Assembly (NCBI GenBank): GCA_045595845.1
Contig: JAZOBF010000027.1
Location: 1 to 33,835 of the forward strand
Direction of reading: 5' to 3'
Source of the DNA: RGIG3009 sp045595845
GTDB taxonomy: Bacteria; Bacillota; Clostridia; Oscillospirales; Acutalibacteraceae
DNA length: 33,835 bases
Below the pieces are notes generated by a model, which searched no databases, was not told the DNA's origin, and was given only the letters and a program-made list of their open reading frames with translations. The stretch's first letter is position 1. Each line of letters begins with the position of its first letter. Below, piece by piece: positions 29,989 through 33,835 of the stretch. A program made the translations under genes and the position numbers.

Positions 29989-30873
29989 TTATTCGGTATG
30001 CTCTTTGAGATACCGTCCGATCGATACCGTACTTCCCAATGCGCCGGTGATAATACCGCCCGCCAAGAAGCCAAGCAGTAATTGCCACCATACCATGGCA
30101 AACGGAATCAGTTCTAAACTGCTGCTAAAGGTAAAATTCTGTCGAATGACTTCGTAAATGCCAAACAGCAACCCATACGAAAGCACGCCTGCCGCCGTGC
30201 CGAGTATGATTCCCTCCACCATAAAGGGGAAGCGTACAAACCACGGAGTAGCACCCACCGAACGCATAATCGTAATTTCGCGGCGGCGGCTATACACGGT
30301 CAACTTGATGGTGTTTGCAATAATAAACAGAGAAACGATCAGCAACAGCGCAATGACCCACACACCAACCGTAAGTACCACATTCCGCACTTTCACCAGT
30401 GTCTGGGACAACGCCTGATCGTAATCCACTTTGGAAAGCCCGCTGATGGCTCTCACCGCGGACACCGTTTCATCAAACTTCGTCAGATCGCGGAAACTGA
30501 TAACATACGCGTCTTGCAACGGGTTATCCGCTTCCAAGTCCTCAAGCAGTTCGCCGAACTCGTCTTTGTAACGGTCAAGCAACGCTTCTTTGGTGATATA
30601 CTCCACCTGCGCCACATTGTCAATCGCTTCAATCTCGCCCTTGATGGCGGCGGCCCTTGTATCGTCCACTTCATCGGCGGCATACGCGACCACAACATTT
30701 TGCTGATACGCCCAATCGAACGCATGCTCCACATTCTGATAGACCAAATACGCGCAACCGGTGATAATCAGGCAAGAAACCAACACCAAAATAGAGGCCA
30801 TCGACATGAAGAGGTTTTGGCGAAGACTGCGCACGCCCTCTTTCACCAAAAACCGAAAGGTGTTAAATCTCAT
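29989..30873 (-). CDS. ftsX: cell division protein FtsX
   Basis: A 294-residue membrane protein, partner of FtsE. One N-terminal TM (about 22-44), a large extracytoplasmic loop (about 45-165) that would contact the LytM protein, then three C-terminal TMs (about 170-190, 220-245, 262-285), the FtsX permease arrangement. SRRREITIMRSVGATPWFVR is the usual conserved cytoplasmic loop. The start at 30873 is set by AGGAGGTG upstream; the frame is open up to 30936 but lies in the end of ftsE. It overlaps ftsE by 11 bases, so the pair is translated together. Confidence 0.95.
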   Translation of the reverse strand: MRFNTFRFLVKEGVRSLRQNLFMSMASILVLVSCLIITGCAYLVYQNVEHAFDWAYQQNVVVAYAADEVDDTRAAAIKGEIEAIDNVAQVEYITKEALLDRYKDEFGELLEDLEADNPLQDAYVISFRDLTKFDETVSAVRAISGLSKVDYDQALSQTLVKVRNVVLTVGVWVIALLLIVSLFIIANTIKLTVYSRRREITIMRSVGATPWFVRFPFMVEGIILGTAAGVLSYGLLFGIYEVIRQNFTFSSSLELIPFAMVWWQLLLGFLAGGIITGALGSTVSIGRYLKEHTE

Positions 30874-31543
30874 GGGGCACCTCCTTGCTGTCCGAAACCA
30901 CAAGGCCCTCGTGGATCTGAATAACACGGCGCCCAAACGACTTTATCAACTCATGATCGTGTGTAACCACCAACACGGTCGTACCACGACGGTTAATCTC
31001 GGTCAGCAGCTCCATGATCTCATAAGACAACTCGGGATCAATATTACCGGTCGGCTCATCGGCAATAATCAGCGACGGATTGTTAACCAACGCACGCGCC
31101 AAACCGACGCGCTGTTGTTCACCGCCGGACAGTTCAAGCGGAAAATTTTTGGATTTATTCTGTAATCCTACCAACCCCAACACATACGGAACACGGCGGC
31201 GAATCTCGCGTTGAGACGCGCCGATTACCCGCATGGCAAAGGCAACATTATCAAACACCGTCATGGTATCGATTAGGCGGAAATCCTGAAACACGATACC
31301 CATAGCACGGCGTAAATACGGAATCTGGCGCTTTTTGAGCTTGGAAAGCTTGAAGTTGCTGACCACGACCTCCCCGGAAGTAGCCACCTCTTCCCGCATA
31401 ATCAATTTCAAGAAGGTACTCTTACCGGCGCCCGAAGCACCGACGATAAAGACAAATTCTCCGTCCTCAATCTGAATATCAATTCCTTTTAAGGCCTCGT
31501 TACCGGTTTCGTAGGTTTTATGTACATCACGAAATTCGATCAA
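30863..31543 (-). CDS. ftsE: cell division ATP-binding protein FtsE
   Basis: A 226-residue ABC ATPase that, with FtsX, transmits division-ring signals to peptidoglycan hydrolases outside the cell. Walker A GASGAGKS near residue 36, the Q-loop, ABC signature LSGGEQQRVGLARA, Walker B LIIADEPTGNID and the H-loop His are all intact. It starts at TTG 31543 with GGAGG nine bases upstream. Its promoter is at 31571-31599, directly behind the CdaR-like gene. First gene of the four-gene ftsE-ftsX-LytM-S41 operon. Confidence 0.96.
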   Translation of the reverse strand: MIEFRDVHKTYETGNEALKGIDIQIEDGEFVFIVGASGAGKSTFLKLIMREEVATSGEVVVSNFKLSKLKKRQIPYLRRAMGIVFQDFRLIDTMTVFDNVAFAMRVIGASQREIRRRVPYVLGLVGLQNKSKNFPLELSGGEQQRVGLARALVNNPSLIIADEPTGNIDPELSYEIMELLTEINRRGTTVLVVTHDHELIKSFGRRVIQIHEGLVVSDSKEVPHEI

Positions 31544-31570
31544 TCCGGCTCGCCTCCTTTTCTGTTATCC

Positions 31571-31599
31571 ATCATACCGTACCATGCGTGGCACGGCAA
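31571..31599 (-). promoter_or_regulatory. ftsEX operon promoter
   Basis: On the - strand TTGCCG (31594-31599) and TATGAT (31571-31576) are 17 bases apart. Confidence 0.65.
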
Positions 31600-31625
31600 C
31601 CATCAGTTTTTGGTAAATCGGGAGA

Positions 31626-32711
31626 TCAATACTTCACGGGATTCGCCATGAGATATTTTTTAACCATTAACGCCACCTTAAAGACGATAGCATCATCAAA
31701 CTCTCGCAGATCCAACCCCGTTAACCGTTTAATCTTCTCCAGGCGGTATACGAGCGTGTTGCGGTGCACGAACAATTTGCGGGATGTCTCCGAGACATTC
31801 AGGTTGTTTTCAAAGAACCGCTGAATGGTGAAGAGGGTCTCTTGATCCAACGAGTCAATAGACCCCTGTTTGAACACCTCACGCAGGAACATATCACACA
31901 AGGTTGTGGGCAGCTGGTAAATAAGACGAGCAATGCCCAAATTATCATAACTGACGATGGCTTTCTCGGTATCAAACACCTTACCGACCTCTAAGGCGAC
32001 CTGCGCTTCTTTGAACGAACGCGCCAGTTCCTTGATACCTTCCACCGGTGTACCGATACCAACACTGATCTGTGTATAGAACTCACTGCCCAAAGTATCT
32101 GCGATGGACTGTGCCAATTTCTCCAGATCCTTGGACTCTATCTGCGTGTGCATTTCTTTCACAACCGCAATATCCTCTTCGCCGATATTGATAACAAAAT
32201 CCTTGTTCTTTTCGGGGAAGAGATTTTGAATAATATCAAATGCCGACACTTCAGACGGCGTGTGAATATGTACGAGAAGTACCACACGGCTGACATCGTT
32301 GTTAAAGTGAAGTTCGCGCGCTTTCAGATAAATATCACCCGGCAAAATGTTGTCCAGAATGACATTTTTGATAAAGTTTGCCCGGTCGTATTTTTCATCG
32401 TAATACTGCTTAATATTACCTAAAGAAATGGCCAACAATTCGACATATTTGGCGGCTAAATCATCAGTTCCCTCCACGAACGCCAGATATTGGCCCTGCG
32501 GACGGCTACCGAACAAACGGTAGGTGTAGCCACCCTGTACGAAGGTCTCCTGCGTATCAAACACATCGCCGAGTACCGCTTCACAGTTCTCGTTCATACG
32601 CCCAAGATCACTGCACGCCACTACGGTGCATGTTTCGTTCATCACACCAATCGTGCGGTCAATCACACTTTTCATCTGATTGATAATTTCCAAAAACAAC
32701 CGACTTGCCAT
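31626..32711 (-). CDS. CdaR/PucR-family transcriptional regulator
   Basis: A 361-residue regulator. The C-terminal PucR-type helix-turn-helix (about 295-355) reads FFENNLNVSETSRKLFVHRNTLVYRLEKIKRLTGLDLREFDDAIVF, the family hallmark. The middle (about 150-270) matches the degenerate GGDEF-like domain of CdaR proteins (ISVGIGTPVEGIKELARSFKEAQVALEVG). The N-terminal part likely senses a ligand. In CdaR relatives the signal is a sugar acid such as glycerate or glucarate. GAGGAGAAG before the ATG fixes the start, and it has its own promoter. The adjacent sugar ABC ATPase, transcribed in the same direction but behind a terminator, is a possible target. Confidence 0.9.
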   Translation of the reverse strand: MASRLFLEIINQMKSVIDRTIGVMNETCTVVACSDLGRMNENCEAVLGDVFDTQETFVQGGYTYRLFGSRPQGQYLAFVEGTDDLAAKYVELLAISLGNIKQYYDEKYDRANFIKNVILDNILPGDIYLKARELHFNNDVSRVVLLVHIHTPSEVSAFDIIQNLFPEKNKDFVINIGEEDIAVVKEMHTQIESKDLEKLAQSIADTLGSEFYTQISVGIGTPVEGIKELARSFKEAQVALEVGKVFDTEKAIVSYDNLGIARLIYQLPTTLCDMFLREVFKQGSIDSLDQETLFTIQRFFENNLNVSETSRKLFVHRNTLVYRLEKIKRLTGLDLREFDDAIVFKVALMVKKYLMANPVKY

Positions 32712-32776
32712 TGTTTACTTCTCCTCATCTTTCACGGTAGGATAGAGCAACACTTAACATACCTATAGATAGTATC

Positions 32777-32805
32777 ATAATACACGATTTTGAGACATTT
32801 TTCAA
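32777..32805 (-). promoter_or_regulatory. promoter of the CdaR-like regulator
   Basis: On the - strand TTGAAA (32800-32805) and TATTAT (32777-32782) are 17 bases apart. The rest of 32712-32848 shows no gene. Confidence 0.75.
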
Positions 32806-32848
32806 GTATTTATTTCGATTTATATCTACCACGCACATAATCACAAAA

Positions 32849-32878
32849 ACACCGCACAGTCTGTTGACTGTGCGGTGT
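32849..32878 (-). terminator. intrinsic terminator after the sugar ABC ATPase
   Basis: On the - strand ACACCGCACAGTC, AACA loop, GACTGTGCGGTGT, then a T-rich run. It is 13 bases past the stop. Confidence 0.93.
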
Positions 32879-32890
32879 TCTGTTACACTA

Positions 32891-33835
32891 TCAGTTGGTG
32901 ATGGTCTGCTCGGTTTCTTTGTCGAACAGGTGAATTTTGGTGTTGTCGATAACCATATCGATCTCATCACCCGGACGAGCGGTCGAAGTGGGATCGACGC
33001 GAGCAGTCAGGTTGCTGCCCTCTACATTGACATACAGGAAGATTTCAGCACCCATCAACTCGGTAACCTCAACCTTCGCACGAATATGGCAATCCGCAAA
33101 GGTCTTCAGGTGACGCTCCTCGTCGTGGATATCTTCCGGACGGATACCCATGATGATTTCTTTATCAACATAGTTTTCCAAAATACCGTCCTTGTTCTTG
33201 GATTCGGGCAACGGAATATCGTACTTAACACCACGCTTGGTCTTGGTATCCTCAGAACCGAATTGCGCAAAGAACTTGTCATCCTTCTTGATGATCTTCG
33301 CATCAACGAAGTTCATCTGCGGACTTCCGATAAAGCCTGCAACGAACATATTGCCCGGACGCAGATACAGGTTGTTCGGGGAATCGACCTGCTGGATCAG
33401 ACCGTCCTTCATAACGACGATACGGTCACCCATGGTCATAGCCTCGGTCTGGTCGTGGGTAACATAGATAAAGGTGGTACCCAGTTTCTGGTGCAGTTTG
33501 GAAATCTCCGTTCTCATCTGAGCACGAAGTTTGGCATCCAAGTTGGACAACGGCTCGTCGAGCAAGAAGACCTTCGGCTCACGAACGATGGCACGACCGA
33601 GCGCAACACGCTGACGCTGACCGCCGGACAAAGCCTTCGGCTTTCTGTCAAGCAGGTGCGCAATATCCAAAATACGAGCAGCCTCTTCCACACGACGGCG
33701 AATTTCATCTCTCGGCGTCTTGCGGAGTTTCAAACCGAATGCCATGTTCTCGAACACGGTCATGTGCGGATACAACGCGTAGTTTTGGAACACCATCGCG
33801 ATATCGCGATCTTTCGGTGCTATATCGTTGACCAG
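32891..33835 (-). CDS. ugpC: MsmK/UgpC-type sugar ABC transporter ATPase, cut by window edge
   Basis: The 5' end is missing: the frame runs open through the right edge and reads DIAPKDRDIAMVFQNYALYPHM, the Q-loop region, so Walker A lies beyond the window. The remaining 314 codons hold the signature LSGGQRQRVALGRAIVREPKVFLLDEPLSNLDAKLR, the H-loop VTHDQTEAMTMGDRI, and a C-terminal TOBE-type regulatory domain (MGIRPEDIHDEER). This is the shared ATPase of carbohydrate uptake-1 transporters and energises import of oligosaccharides. In many Firmicutes msmK is monocistronic and serves several permeases. UgpC is the usual database label; substrate is not implied. Confidence 0.93.
   Translation of the reverse strand: MVNDIAPKDRDIAMVFQNYALYPHMTVFENMAFGLKLRKTPRDEIRRRVEEAARILDIAHLLDRKPKALSGGQRQRVALGRAIVREPKVFLLDEPLSNLDAKLRAQMRTEISKLHQKLGTTFIYVTHDQTEAMTMGDRIVVMKDGLIQQVDSPNNLYLRPGNMFVAGFIGSPQMNFVDAKIIKKDDKFFAQFGSEDTKTKRGVKYDIPLPESKNKDGILENYVDKEIIMGIRPEDIHDEERHLKTFADCHIRAKVEVTELMGAEIFLYVNVEGSNLTARVDPTSTARPGDEIDMVIDNTKIHLFDKETEQTITN

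Overview
The window looks like chromosome from a gut-dwelling anaerobic Clostridia-type Firmicute, probably from the Oscillospirales/Eubacteriales area. The evidence is AGGAGG-type ribosome binding sites throughout, Gram-positive style promoters, class III fructose-1,6-bisphosphatase, the ylxM-ffh and rpsP-khpA-rimM-trmD housekeeping order, a [FeFe]-hydrogenase-like protein, a lactate permease and a bile salt hydrolase. The bile salt hydrolase points to an intestinal habitat. No rRNA, tRNA, CRISPR array, phage gene or transposase is visible.

Layout. (1) 1-640: an AT-rich copper-sensor operon, csoR plus a 49-residue desulforedoxin-like protein, behind a CsoR-type operator and closed by a two-way terminator. 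A convergent Cu/Zn superoxide dismutase gene follows. (2) 1.2-10.5 kb: accessory metabolism and transport on the + strand. This holds a beta-propeller glycosidase-like protein, fbp with a one-base frameshift, an SGNH hydrolase, lactate permease, a small basic protein, a MATE exporter, a degenerate phosphoribosyltransferase-like protein and bile salt hydrolase. (3) 10.5-10.84 kb: a strong promoter followed by a non-coding block framed by 28-base inverted arms, then a small four-cysteine protein gene. (4) 11.1-19.2 kb: housekeeping genes ylxM-ffh-rpsP-khpA-rimM-trmD, HPr, uvrC, a two-TM protein, nnrD and a lipoprotein. (5) 19.2-22.3 kb, - strand: a YdcF-like membrane protein and the serine pathway pair serC-serA. 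(6) 22.4-26.1 kb, + strand: DRTGG protein, anti-sigma-type ATPase, sensory [FeFe]-hydrogenase homologue, second DRTGG protein, YbaK-like protein and PHP phosphoesterase. (7) 26.1-33.8 kb, - strand: malic enzyme, the ftsE-ftsX-LytM peptidase-S41 cell-wall operon, a CdaR/PucR regulator, and a sugar ABC transporter ATPase cut by the window edge.

How the parts work together. Region 6 reads as a signalling cassette. A hydrogenase homologue keeps all four predicted H-cluster cysteines but has alanine in place of the proton-transfer cysteine, and it sits beside a Ser-kinase/anti-sigma-type ATPase and two DRTGG ligand-binding proteins; this fits a hydrogen or redox sensor rather than a catalytic enzyme. 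The ftsEX operon couples division to peptidoglycan hydrolysis through a LytM protein that keeps its zinc ligands, while the S41 protein of the same operon has lost its catalytic serine. The lactate permease, malic enzyme, fbp and HPr fit a fermentative carbon economy.

The strongest unexplained items are the inverted-arm element at 10552-10828, part of which recurs at 19159-19177, the sensory-hydrogenase cassette, the inactive-looking S41 protein, and the CsoR/desulforedoxin/SodC corner. All calls come from reading the sequence; no database search was run.
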